DNA from: Immundisolibacter sp.
Lineage (GTDB): Bacteria > Pseudomonadota > Gammaproteobacteria > Immundisolibacterales > Immundisolibacteraceae
Assembly: GCF_041601295.1 (NCBI RefSeq)
Contig: NZ_JBFIII010000039.1
Location: 1-24,937, forward strand
Direction: 5' to 3'
Length of the DNA: 24,937 nt
Shown here: piece after piece, positions 1 to 7,433 of the stretch
Numbering within the stretch: position 1 is the stretch's first letter
How the letters are laid out: each line of letters starts with the position of its first letter
Program-made: the position numbers and the translations under genes
Notes under the pieces: model-generated
What the model saw: only the letters and a program-made list of their open reading frames with translations
The model's database searches: none
What the model was told of the DNA's origin: nothing

Positions 1-976
1 CGTCCAGACGCGCCGATTCTTCCTCGAACACCTCGATGAACAGCCGGCCGATGATCTTGCGTTTGGCCTCCGGGTCGGCCTCGCCGGCCAGCGCGTCCAG
101 GAACCGCCGCTGCGCGTTGACGCGGATGACGCGCACGCCAAGCCGTTCGGCGAAGGTGGCCATCAGCTGGTCGCCTTCGTCCAGGCGCAGCAGACCGTTG
201 TCGACGAACACGCAGGTCAGCCGGTCGCCGATGCAGCGGTGCAGCAGCGCCGCCAGGACGGACGAGTCCACACCCCCGGACAGCCCCAGCAGCACCCGTC
301 CGTCGCCCACCTGGGTGCTGACGCGAGCCAGTAGCTGGTCCAGGATCTGGCCCGGTGTCCACAGCGCACGCGCTGCGCAGATGTCGAGTACGAAGCGGCG
401 CAGGATTTCGCGCCCCTGCAGCGTGTGTGTCACTTCCGGGTGGAATTGCAGGCCGTAGAGGCGGCGCTCGACGTCGGCCATGGCCGCCAGGGGGGCGCCG
501 GCACTCTCGCCGATGGCGATGAAGCCGGGCGGCAGTGCCTCGACCCGGTCGCCGTGGCTCATCCACACTTCCAGTTGGGCGTGGCCGCCGGCCTCACGGT
601 CGCGAAGCGGGCCGAACAGCGGACTCTCGGCGCGCACCGTGACTTCGGCATAGCCGAATTCGCGGTGCTGCCCGCCAACCACGCGCCCGCCCAGCTGCGC
701 CGCCATGGCCTGCATGCCGTAGCAGATGCCGAGCACCGGCACGCCCAGGTCGAACACCGCTGCCGGCACGCGCGGAGTGGTGGCTTCGACCACCGACTGC
801 GGCCCGCCGGACAGCACGATGCCGCGCGGCGCGAAGGCGCGCACGAACGCGTCGCTGACGGTCCACGGGTGGATTTCGCAGTAGACCTGATCCTCGCGCA
901 CGCGCCGGGCGATCAGCTGCGTGTACTGCGAGCCGAAATCGAGGATCAGGATGCGGTCGGCGTGGATGTCGGTCAT
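1..976 (-). CDS. guaA: GMP synthase (glutamine-hydrolysing), 3' end cut by window edge
   Basis: GuaA converts XMP to GMP with ATP and glutamine, the last step of guanine nucleotide synthesis in the cytoplasm. About 325 codons are present of a family length near 520. The protein starts MTDIHADRILILDFGSQYTQ, the usual class I amidotransferase opening. The amidotransferase nucleophile is Cys85 in GICYGMQ, and the other triad residues are His179 and Glu181 in the HPE motif. The ATP pyrophosphatase P-loop SGGVDSS lies at residues 233-239. The dimerisation domain lies beyond position 1. The gene follows guaB on the same strand after a 94-base gap, so the two are probably one operon. The ATG at 976-974 is the only start that gives the standard N-terminus. 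The identification is secure; only the C-terminal part is unseen. Confidence 0.97.
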   Translation of the reverse strand, partial: MTDIHADRILILDFGSQYTQLIARRVREDQVYCEIHPWTVSDAFVRAFAPRGIVLSGGPQSVVEATTPRVPAAVFDLGVPVLGICYGMQAMAAQLGGRVVGGQHREFGYAEVTVRAESPLFGPLRDREAGGHAQLEVWMSHGDRVEALPPGFIAIGESAGAPLAAMADVERRLYGLQFHPEVTHTLQGREILRRFVLDICAARALWTPGQILDQLLARVSTQVGDGRVLLGLSGGVDSSVLAALLHRCIGDRLTCVFVDNGLLRLDEGDQLMATFAERLGVRVIRVNAQRRFLDALAGEADPEAKRKIIGRLFIEVFEEESARLD

Positions 977-1070
977 GGGCGCGCGGCGAGATGAAAAACG
1001 GCAGAGTGGGGCAGCAGCGCCGATCTTGAGGCGCGCCGACGATTGGGGGAAGGGACGGCGCCCGGTGATC

Positions 1071-2534
1071 TCAGTACGAGGGGTAGTTGGGCGCTTCCTT
1101 GGTCACCGTCACGTCGTGCACGTGGCTTTCCGCCACGCCAGAGCCGGTGATGCGCGCAAAACGCGTCAGGCTGCGGAATTCCTCCAGGTTGCGGCAGCCG
1201 GTGTAACCCATGCTGGCGCGTACGCCGCCACACAGCTGATGCATGATCGGCACGGCGCTGCCCTTGTACGGCACGCGACCCTCGATGCCCTCGGGCACCA
1301 GTTTTTCGGCGTCGCTGCTGTCCTGGAAATAACGGTCGCTGGAGCCGTACTGGCCACCCATGGCGCCGAGCGAACCCATGCCCCGGTAGGATTTGTACGA
1401 GCGGCCCTGATACAGCTCAACCTCGCCCGGTGCTTCCTCGGTGCCGGCAAAGATATTCCCCAGCATCACGGTGTGGGCGCCGGCCGCCAGTGCCTTGGCC
1501 AGGTCGCCGGAATAACGCACGCCGCCGTCGGCAATCAGTGGCACGTCGGTGCCTTGCAGACCCTGGGCGGCGTTGTAGATGGCGGTGATTTGCGGCACGC
1601 CGACGCCGGCCACCATGCGCGTGGTGCAGATCGACCCCGGTCCGATACCCACCTTGACGCCGTCGGCGCCGGCCTCGACCAGGGCGCGGGCGCCTTCGCC
1701 AGTGGCGACATTGCCGCCAACCACCTGTGTGTCCGGATACTCGGCCTTGACCCAGGTGACCATGTCGAGCACCCCGCGGGTATGACCGTGCGCGGTATCC
1801 ACCACCAGCACGTCGACGCCGGCCTCGATCAGCGCCGCGGCCCGCTCGCGCCCGCCAGGGCCGACGCCAACGGCCGCGCCGATCAGCAGGTGGCCCAGGT
1901 CATCGCGGGCGGCGGTGGGGTACTGGGTCTGTTTTTCGATGTCCTTGACGGTGATGAGGCCGCGCAGGCGAAAGGCGTCGTCCACCACCAGCACTTTTTC
2001 GATGCGGTGGGTGTGCAGCAGGGCGATCACGTCCTCGCGCGGCGCGCCTTCGCGCACCGTCACCAGGCGCTCGCGCGGCGTCATGATGGTCGACACCGGC
2101 GCCCCGAAGTTGGTCTCGAAACGCAGGTCACGGGCGGTGACGATGCCCATCAGGTCCTCGCCATCCACCACCGGAACGCCGGAAATGTGGTGCGCCCGGG
2201 TCAGCGCCATGACCTCGCCAATACTCATGTCCGGCCGCGCGGCAATGGGATTCTTGATGACGCCGCTCTCGAATTTTTTGACGCGCAGGACTTCCGCGGC
2301 CTGGCGCTCGATCGGCATGTTCTTGTGAATGATGCCCATGCCACCCTGCAGGGCCAGGCAGATGCCCAGCCCGGACTCGGTAACCGTATCCATGGCGGCG
2401 GACAGCAGCGGAATGCGCAGCGTGATGCCACGCGTGACGCGGGTGCCGAGGTCCACTTCGCGTGGCAACACGTCGGAGTAGGCCGGAATCAGCAGGACGT
2501 CGTCGAAGGTCAGGGCGTCGTAGGCGATGCGCAT
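1071..2534 (-). CDS. guaB: Inosine-5'-monophosphate dehydrogenase
   Basis: GuaB oxidises IMP to XMP with NAD+, the committed step towards GMP; GuaA then acts on the product. The protein has 487 residues, against 488 in Escherichia coli. The N-terminus MRIAYDALTFDDVLL is family-typical. A CBS-domain pair sits at about residues 95-205 inside the TIM barrel. The catalytic loop GPGSICTT carries Cys303, and the mobile flap has the Arg401-Tyr402 pair. The reading frame is open further upstream, to an ATG at 2666, but the extra residues have no counterpart in the family and would overlap xseA, so I chose 2534. The ribosome binding site is weak. The gene diverges from xseA, as in E. coli. Confidence 0.98.
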   Translation of the reverse strand: MRIAYDALTFDDVLLIPAYSDVLPREVDLGTRVTRGITLRIPLLSAAMDTVTESGLGICLALQGGMGIIHKNMPIERQAAEVLRVKKFESGVIKNPIAARPDMSIGEVMALTRAHHISGVPVVDGEDLMGIVTARDLRFETNFGAPVSTIMTPRERLVTVREGAPREDVIALLHTHRIEKVLVVDDAFRLRGLITVKDIEKQTQYPTAARDDLGHLLIGAAVGVGPGGRERAAALIEAGVDVLVVDTAHGHTRGVLDMVTWVKAEYPDTQVVGGNVATGEGARALVEAGADGVKVGIGPGSICTTRMVAGVGVPQITAIYNAAQGLQGTDVPLIADGGVRYSGDLAKALAAGAHTVMLGNIFAGTEEAPGEVELYQGRSYKSYRGMGSLGAMGGQYGSSDRYFQDSSDAEKLVPEGIEGRVPYKGSAVPIMHQLCGGVRASMGYTGCRNLEEFRSLTRFARITGSGVAESHVHDVTVTKEAPNYPSY

Positions 2535-2571
2535 ATAAGGCGACCGGCGGCGGCTGCGTGAATGGCCGCTC

Positions 2572-2577
2572 ATTATA
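2572..2577 (-). promoter_or_regulatory. Candidate -10 box for guaBA
   Basis: On the minus strand 2577-2572 reads TATAAT, a perfect sigma-70 -10 hexamer. It would place the transcription start about 30 bases upstream of the guaB ATG. I see no convincing -35 at 16-18 bases spacing (the sequence there is near CTCGGT), so this is a -10 match plus position only. Confidence 0.5.
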
Positions 2578-2632
2578 GTCCGCGACAGCCGGCGACCGAG
2601 CGGCTTGCCCCTGGAGGCGCAGGCCGGGTGTC

Positions 2633-2638
2633 TATAAT
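2633..2638 (+). promoter_or_regulatory. Candidate -10 box for xseA
   Basis: TATAAT on the plus strand gives a predicted start near 2645, about 20 bases ahead of the xseA ATG at 2665. A GGTGAG ribosome binding site (2654-2659) lies between. The nearest TTG-like -35 (TTGCCC at 2605-2610) is 22 bases away, too far for a standard promoter. It forms a divergent pair with the guaB -10. Confidence 0.45.
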
Positions 2639-2664
2639 GCTCGGCCCTGTTGCGGTGAGCGCCC

Positions 2665-4047
2665 ATGCCAGCTGCCGAATCTCCTGCCCACAGTGCCGCG
2701 GTGCCGACGCGTGATGTCTACAGCGTGTCGCGCCTGGCACTGGAAGTGCGCAGCTTGCTGGATACCGGCTTTGCCCTGCTGTGGCTGGAGGGTGAAATCG
2801 GCAATCTGACCGCCGCCGCTTCCGGACATCTTTATTTCACGCTGAAAGACAGCCGTGCCCAGGTGCGCTGCGTGATGTTTCGCTCGCGGGCGCAGTTGCT
2901 GCGCGAGCGGCCACGCAGCGGCGACCAGGTGCTGCTCAGGGTAAGGGTGTCGTTCTACGAGGACCGCGGCGAGTTCCAGCTGCTGGTGGAGCACCTTGAG
3001 CCGGCGGGCGACGGTGCGCTGCGCCGGGCGCTGGAGGAACTCAAGGCCCGGCTCGACGCCGAGGGCCTGTTTGACGTGGCCCGCAAGCGGCCGCTGCCGG
3101 CGCTGCCGGGGAAACTGGTGCTGGTAACCTCGCCGCGCGGCGCTGCGGTGCATGATGTACTGACCACATTGGCGCGTCGCTGGCCGGCTCTGGAGGTGCT
3201 GTTGCTGCCGGTGCCGGTGCAGGGCGAGGGCGCGATCAGTGCCATTGCCAACGCCATCGATCTTGCTTCCGAAAACGCCCTGGGTGATGCGCTGCTGCTG
3301 GTACGCGGCGGCGGCTCGCTGGAGGATCTGGCTGCCTTCAACGACGAACAGGTGGTGCGGGCGCTGGCCCGTTGCACCCTGCCAACAGTGGTTGGGGTGG
3401 GTCACGAGGTCGACTTCAGTCTGGCGGATCTGGTGGCCGATCAGCGCGCGCCGACCCCCACCGCGGCCGCGGAACTGGTGGCGCCGGACCGCGGTGAGTG
3501 GCTGACCGCGCTGGCGCAGCACCAGCGGCGTTTGCTGCGCGCCTTGCAGCATCAGCTGGAGCGGCAACAGCAGCGCGTGGATTATCTGGCGCGGCGGCTG
3601 GTACATCCGGGCGAACGCCTGAGCCGGCTCTCAGACGATCTGGCCCGTCTGCGGCGGCGGCTGAGTCTGGCAACGCTTGCCTGCCTGGAACGGCGGCGCA
3701 CGCATCAGGAGCGCGTGTTAATGCGCCTGCGCGCCGCTTCGCCGACGCGACGAATCATGGACGGCGCCAGTCGCCTGGATGCCGCGGGTCGTCGGCTCGC
3801 GCGGGCGCAGCAGCAACGTCTGCGCGCCAGTCGCGAGGCGCTGGCCGGGACCGGTGCCCGCTTGCACGTCCTGAGTCCACTGGCCACCCTGGGGCGGGGC
3901 TACGCCATCGTCTCCCGGCCGCCGGATATCGCAGTGGTACAGTCCGCGGCCCAGCTGGCGGTGGGTGACCGGGTGCGTTTGCGCCTCGGCACGGGCGCCG
4001 CGGATGCGCGCATCGAAACAATCGATCCAACCGGACACGGGGACTGA
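2665..4047 (+). CDS. xseA: Exodeoxyribonuclease VII large subunit
   Basis: XseA is the catalytic subunit of exonuclease VII, which degrades single-stranded DNA to oligonucleotides during repair; it works with several copies of the small subunit XseB, not encoded here. The protein has 460 residues, a normal length. Residues about 17-115 form the OB-fold (YSVSRLALEVRSLLD, then a LEGEIGNL-type strand). The catalytic domain follows, with VTSPRGAAVHD near 154-164 and RGGGSLEDLAAFND at 214-227, a family hallmark. From about 280 on, the sequence is Arg/Gln/Leu-rich and heptad-like, fitting the long helical arm. ATG 2665 has GGTGAG five bases upstream. The stop is one base from the next gene, suggesting co-transcription. 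Confidence 0.97.
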   Translation: MPAAESPAHSAAVPTRDVYSVSRLALEVRSLLDTGFALLWLEGEIGNLTAAASGHLYFTLKDSRAQVRCVMFRSRAQLLRERPRSGDQVLLRVRVSFYEDRGEFQLLVEHLEPAGDGALRRALEELKARLDAEGLFDVARKRPLPALPGKLVLVTSPRGAAVHDVLTTLARRWPALEVLLLPVPVQGEGAISAIANAIDLASENALGDALLLVRGGGSLEDLAAFNDEQVVRALARCTLPTVVGVGHEVDFSLADLVADQRAPTPTAAAELVAPDRGEWLTALAQHQRRLLRALQHQLERQQQRVDYLARRLVHPGERLSRLSDDLARLRRRLSLATLACLERRRTHQERVLMRLRAASPTRRIMDGASRLDAAGRRLARAQQQRLRASREALAGTGARLHVLSPLATLGRGYAIVSRPPDIAVVQSAAQLAVGDRVRLRLGTGAADARIETIDPTGHGD

Positions 4048-4048
4048 G

Positions 4049-4948
4049 ATGGCGGGGACGCAGGTTCAGGTTGGGTGGAGCCGGCCGGTGCGCGCAGCTC
4101 GGCGAGGGATCAGTCTGCTGGCCGGGTTGTGCTTGCTGGCGGCGCCGATGCTGGCAATGGCTTTGCCCCGCCATGCCCCGGTGCCCGGCGGTGTGGCCGT
4201 GCTGGCCCTTCCGGCCGGTTTCGACGCGGCAGGTCAGGCCAGTTTCGCCGGCAAGCCAGTGCTGACGGTGCCATCCGGCGACGGCTGGTTGGCCTTGGTC
4301 GGCATACCGCTCGGTCAGACGCCGGGACCGTCGGCGCTGCGCCTGCGTTTTGCCGACGGTCGCACGCAGAACATTGGTTTTACTGTGCTGGCGCACGACT
4401 ATCCGGTGCAGCGGATCACTATCACCGACCAGAACCAGGTGACTCCCTCGGCGACCAGCATGAAACGCATCCAGCGCGAGCAGGTGCAGATTCTGGCGGC
4501 GTTTCGGCATCGCTCCGCTGTTTTGCTGCCAGAGGCACCGCTGCTCGGTTTTGCGATGCCGGCGCAGGGACCGCTGAGCAGTAATTTCGGCCTGCGCCGG
4601 GTCATCAATGGCCAGCCACGCAGTCCGCATTCTGGCATCGACATAGCCGCCCCGGCCGGGGCTCCGGTGGTTGCCCCGGCGCCTGGGCGGGTGCTGCGCG
4701 TGGGCGATTATTTTTTTACCGGCAACACGGTATTCGTCGATCACGGCCAGGGCCTGGTCACGCTGTATTGCCATTTGAGCGAGACCGTCGTACGCGAAGG
4801 GCAAACACTGGCCGCCGGCGATGCTATCGGCAAGGTGGGCAGCACCGGTCGCGCCACCGGGCCGCACCTGCACTGGGCGTTGAGCCTGAACGACGCGCGC
4901 ATTGATCCGCGGCTGTTTCTGGCAACGGAAGCACAGGTGGCGCGCTGA
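4049..4948 (+). CDS. Secreted M23 (LytM-type) peptidoglycan endopeptidase
   Basis: The protein has 299 residues. Residues 15-37 form a signal peptide (Arg-rich start, hydrophobic core, AMA before the likely cut), so it acts in the periplasm. The C-terminal peptidase M23 domain spans about 168-292. All zinc and catalytic positions are present: His194 and Asp198 in HSGID, and His273 and His275 in GPHLHW. It therefore looks like an active enzyme, unlike the degenerate LytM factors EnvC and NlpD, and probably cuts cell-wall peptide cross-links. There is no LysM domain. ATG 4049 follows the xseA stop by one base and has GGGGA upstream; starts further upstream would lie inside xseA and spoil the signal peptide. 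The substrate is not determined by the sequence. Confidence 0.93.
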   Translation: MAGTQVQVGWSRPVRAARRGISLLAGLCLLAAPMLAMALPRHAPVPGGVAVLALPAGFDAAGQASFAGKPVLTVPSGDGWLALVGIPLGQTPGPSALRLRFADGRTQNIGFTVLAHDYPVQRITITDQNQVTPSATSMKRIQREQVQILAAFRHRSAVLLPEAPLLGFAMPAQGPLSSNFGLRRVINGQPRSPHSGIDIAAPAGAPVVAPAPGRVLRVGDYFFTGNTVFVDHGQGLVTLYCHLSETVVREGQTLAAGDAIGKVGSTGRATGPHLHWALSLNDARIDPRLFLATEAQVAR

Positions 4949-4982
4949 CCCAGGGGCGGGCAGCAACACACGAGGGCAGGGC

Positions 4983-5762
4983 ATGAGTGGCACCGCGCCG
5001 GGTATTGGCGACATCACCGACAAGCGGCTGCTGATCATCGGCGCCAGTCGGGGCATTGGCCTGGCCATCGCGACGCGCGCAGCGCAGCAGGGCGCGGTGG
5101 TTCATCTGACGGCGCGCAGTGCCCAGGCGGCGGCGGATACTGCGGCAGCCATCGCGACACAGCACGGCGCGCGGGCGACCGGCCATGGCCTGGATTTGGC
5201 CGCAAGCGACGCCACCGCGCGTCTGGATGCGCTGCTGGAGGTGGCCGGTGAACTCGACGCCCTGATCTACAACGCCGGCCTGAGTCACGTTTATGCGCGG
5301 CCGGAGAACATCAGCGATGCCGACTTCGACCAGATCATGGCGGTGAACCTGCGCGGGCCGTTTCTGGCCGCGCGTGCCTTCGGCGCTCGGTGTCTGAGGC
5401 AGCGCCGCCCGGGAGCGATTGTGTTCATCGCTTCTGTCGCCGGCTTTGTGGGTTCCCCGCGCCTGTCGGTCTATGCCGCCAGCAAAGCCGGCATGCTGGG
5501 CCTGACCCGCAGTCTGGCGGTGGACTGGGCGGCAGACGGAATTCGGGTCAACGCGGTGGCGCCCGGCTGGGTGGCCACCGACATGACGCAGGGCCTGCAG
5601 GACAACCCGCAGTTGCACGAGCGCCTGACCACGCGCGTGCCGATGGGTCGCTTCGCCCAGCCAGAGGAAATAGCCGACGTGGCACTGTTCCTGGCCTCCG
5701 ACAGCGCGCGCTATGTGACCGGCTCGGTATACAGTGTGGATGGCGGTTTGCTAGCTGGCTGA
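4983..5762 (+). CDS. SDR-family oxidoreductase, FabG-like
   Basis: This is a classical short-chain dehydrogenase of 259 residues. The Rossmann cofactor motif GASRGIG is at 20-26, NAG at 97-99 and the catalytic Asn at 122. The active site is Ser151, Tyr164 and Lys168 (YAASK), followed by the PGWVATDM loop and a C-terminal SVDGG. Every catalytic residue is intact, so it should reduce or oxidise a carbonyl/alcohol with NAD(P)(H). Best family matches by pattern are 3-oxoacyl-ACP reductases and related dehydrogenases; the true substrate cannot be read from the sequence. The start at 4983 has an AGGG-type binding site and lies 34 bases after the M23 gene, possibly in the same operon. Confidence 0.92.
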   Translation: MSGTAPGIGDITDKRLLIIGASRGIGLAIATRAAQQGAVVHLTARSAQAAADTAAAIATQHGARATGHGLDLAASDATARLDALLEVAGELDALIYNAGLSHVYARPENISDADFDQIMAVNLRGPFLAARAFGARCLRQRRPGAIVFIASVAGFVGSPRLSVYAASKAGMLGLTRSLAVDWAADGIRVNAVAPGWVATDMTQGLQDNPQLHERLTTRVPMGRFAQPEEIADVALFLASDSARYVTGSVYSVDGGLLAG

Positions 5763-5934
5763 CCGCGGCGCAGGGATGTGCTGGTACGCGAACGCCTTGT
5801 GGGCGCTCGGTTGAAGAGTTGCAAAGCTTGGTTTTTTCGGGGTTCGGGGATCCGAGAAGTTCGCAGGGACGTGTTCGGACCTGGATTAGCATTACCACGG
5901 CGGCATTGGCCGTCTTCAGCCAGGGGAGAGTGTT

Positions 5935-6282
5935 ATGGCTTATGTACGCGCTTGTTCAGAGAATGACGTGCCGGCCGGCGGCATGGCCCGTTTCAAGGTC
6001 AATGGCGAAGCGGTTGTTGTGTACAACCTTACCGACGGCTTTCGCGCAACTGCTGCGAGCTGCTCACATGTGTTCGGGCCGCTGGCGCGCGGCAAGATTC
6101 TTGACGGTCAACGCGTCCAGTGTCCCTTGCACCGGGCCGAGTTCGACATCAAGACCGGCGAGGCCGTGAAGTGGGCCTGCTTCCCGCCGGGCGTGCAGTT
6201 GCTGAATCTGTTCCGGCCCAAGAAGCCCATCAAGACGTACGCCACCAAGGTGGAAAACGGCGATGTACTGGTGGACGTGTGA
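5935..6282 (+). CDS. Rieske-type [2Fe-2S] ferredoxin
   Basis: A 115-residue single-domain protein. The Rieske cluster ligands are complete: Cys43 and His45 (CSH), then Cys63 and His66 (CPLH) 17 residues later. The length, the missing signal peptide and the missing membrane anchor fit soluble ferredoxins that pass electrons from a reductase to an aromatic-ring dioxygenase, rather than the bc1 Rieske protein. The translation start is well marked: AGGGGAGAG at 5922-5930, then ATG at 5935. No dioxygenase or reductase gene is adjacent, so the partner is unknown. It may instead belong to the NirD-like group, but the sequence reads closer to oxygenase ferredoxins. A two-hairpin element follows it. 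Confidence 0.93.
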   Translation: MAYVRACSENDVPAGGMARFKVNGEAVVVYNLTDGFRATAASCSHVFGPLARGKILDGQRVQCPLHRAEFDIKTGEAVKWACFPPGVQLLNLFRPKKPIKTYATKVENGDVLVDV

Positions 6283-6283
6283 C

Positions 6284-6326
6284 CGTCACGCCGTGACGAC
6301 TGACGGCGTCCCCGGTTGGGACGCCG
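6284..6326. terminator. Tandem hairpins between convergent genes
   Basis: Two perfect inverted repeats lie side by side. CGTCAC-gcc-GTGACG occupies 6284-6298 (6-bp stem, 3-base loop), and CGGCGTCCC-cggtt-GGGACGCCG occupies 6304-6326 (9-bp stem, 5-base loop). They fill the space between the stop of the Rieske ferredoxin and the stop of gloC, which converge. Neither has a T-tract, so they are not classical intrinsic terminators. Position and stability fit transcript-end protection or factor-assisted termination for both strands. Confidence 0.6.
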
Positions 6327-6327
6327 C

Positions 6328-7002
6328 CTAGCCGCGCGCCAGCACCGAATCGGCCACGTAGGGGTTGTTGCGTCGCTCGGCGCCGAAGGTCGACATTGGG
6401 CCGTGGCCGGGGATGAAGCGCACGTCATTGCCCAGCGGCCACAGCTGCGCGGGGATGGCGCGCAGCAGGTCGGCATGGTTGCCGCGCGGCAGGTCGGTGC
6501 GGCCGATGGAGCCGGCGAACAGCACATCGCCGACCATCGCCAGGCGGCTGTCGGCATCGAAGAAAATCACATGCCCCGGTGTGTGACCCGGGCAGTGACG
6601 TACGGCCAGTTCAATCTGCCCGAAGCGCACGGTGTCGCCGTCCGCCAGCCAGCGGTCGGGGGTGAAGGCCGGCAGTGGCGGGAAGCCGAACATCTGCGCC
6701 TGCATCGGCAGGCCCTCGATCCAGAACGCGTCGTCCGGGTGCGGCCCTTCCACCGGTACGCCGTAGCGGTCGCGCAGTTCAACCGTGCCCCCGACGTGGT
6801 CAAGGTGGCCGTGGGTGAGAAAAATCTTTTCCAACCGCGCGCCATGGCGGTCGACGGCAGCGACGATGTCGTCCACATCGCCGCCCGGATCGACCAGCGC
6901 CGCGGTGTTGCTCGCCGGGCACACCAGCAGGGTGCAGTTCTGTTGCAGTGGCGTGACCGGGATGATCTCGAACCGCAGTGTCTCGGGACTGGGATTGGTC
7001 AT
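6328..7002 (-). CDS. gloC: Metallo-beta-lactamase-fold hydrolase, glyoxalase II type (YcbL)
   Basis: The protein has 224 residues, against 215 for E. coli GloC/YcbL, and follows it closely along its length (IIPVTPLQQNC, ALVDPGGD, PLPRGNH-like and FIPGHGPMST segments). Metal ligands are THGHLDH at 63-69, His140 in CPGHTPGH, Asp159 in GDV and His200 in PGHG. It should hydrolyse S-lactoylglutathione or a related thioester, the second step of methylglyoxal detoxification, in the cytoplasm. It lacks the C-terminal helical domain of classical GloB, as expected for this subtype. It starts 8 bases after the upstream ferredoxin gene, so the two form an operon. Confidence 0.92.
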   Translation of the reverse strand: MTNPSPETLRFEIIPVTPLQQNCTLLVCPASNTAALVDPGGDVDDIVAAVDRHGARLEKIFLTHGHLDHVGGTVELRDRYGVPVEGPHPDDAFWIEGLPMQAQMFGFPPLPAFTPDRWLADGDTVRFGQIELAVRHCPGHTPGHVIFFDADSRLAMVGDVLFAGSIGRTDLPRGNHADLLRAIPAQLWPLGNDVRFIPGHGPMSTFGAERRNNPYVADSVLARG

Positions 7003-7010
7003 GCCGCGTG

Positions 7011-7370
7011 TCAGTCTTCCAGTTTGCGCTCAATGATCAGGTGGTCCTGCACCACCTGCCCCCCGATCAGGTGTTCCTGGATGATGCGTTCCAGTACCGG
7101 CGGGGTGCAGGAGTGGTACCAGGTGCCATCCGGGTAGACCACCGCCACTGGCCCACCCTCGCAGATGCGCAGGCAGCCGGCTTTGGTGCGGTAAACGCCG
7201 CCGTCGCCGGTAAGCTTGAGCTCGTTCAGGCGTTTTTTCAGGAAATTCCACGATTCGATGCCGGCCGCCTTGTCACAGCACTTCGGTTCGCTTGGGTCGG
7301 CGCACAGAAAGATGTGGCGGCGGATGCGGTCGACGCCCAGAGACTCGGCGGTTTCGCGAATCGTGCTCAT
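7011..7370 (-). CDS. Thioredoxin-like [2Fe-2S] ferredoxin (Shethna type)
   Basis: A 119-residue protein with the pattern of thioredoxin-fold 2Fe-2S ferredoxins (COG3411, typified by the Azotobacter Shethna protein). The cysteines are Cys23, then Cys31/Cys32, then Cys66 and Cys70 in CLRICEGGP. The segments HIFLCAD, WNFLKKRL, VYRTKAGCL and VVYPDGTWY are all family-like. It is a one-electron carrier of unknown partner. ATG 7370 was chosen because it has AAAGGATC just upstream and gives the standard N-terminus; a longer open frame upstream is not conserved-looking. It leads the two-gene unit with gloC and diverges from the peptide-transporter operon. Confidence 0.9.
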   Translation of the reverse strand: MSTIRETAESLGVDRIRRHIFLCADPSEPKCCDKAAGIESWNFLKKRLNELKLTGDGGVYRTKAGCLRICEGGPVAVVYPDGTWYHSCTPPVLERIIQEHLIGGQVVQDHLIIERKLED

Positions 7371-7394
7371 GGTGATCCTTTGGCTGGCGATAGG

Positions 7395-7420
7395 CTGTTC
7401 GCGCCGCACGGTGCGAACAG
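7395..7420. promoter_or_regulatory. 26-bp dyad in a divergent promoter region
   Basis: CTGTTCGCGCC, a GCAC loop and GGTGCGAACAG form an 11-bp arm pair, with eight outer perfect pairs, one G-T and two inner G-C. It sits in the 63-base gap between the ferredoxin and transporter start codons. It could be an operator serving both directions or a leader hairpin. No clear -10/-35 was found in the gap. Confidence 0.55.
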
Positions 7421-7433
7421 CGGTGCGGGCGGC

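Noticed and set aside
921..2561. A 546-codon open frame on the plus strand opposite guaB
   Set aside because: It is the complement of the clear guaB gene; its His/Ala/Gly-rich product has no recognisable family pattern.
2605..2638. Full sigma-70 promoter for xseA using TTGCCC as -35
   Set aside because: The 22-base spacing to TATAAT is too long; only the -10 was kept.
3755..5068. A 437-codon minus-strand frame opposite xseA and the M23 gene
   Set aside because: It spans two well-supported genes, is Arg/Pro/His-rich and carries no motif; typical of high-GC antisense frames.
5791..5835. Terminator after the FabG-like gene, because of CGCC/GGCG and a T6 run at 5832-5837
   Set aside because: The stem is only four pairs and the T-run is about 25 bases further on, so it does not form an intrinsic terminator.
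7395..7420. LexA (SOS) box, because of CTGT and ACAG half-sites
   Set aside because: A gammaproteobacterial LexA box has CTGT and ACAG separated by 8 bases; here they are 18 apart.
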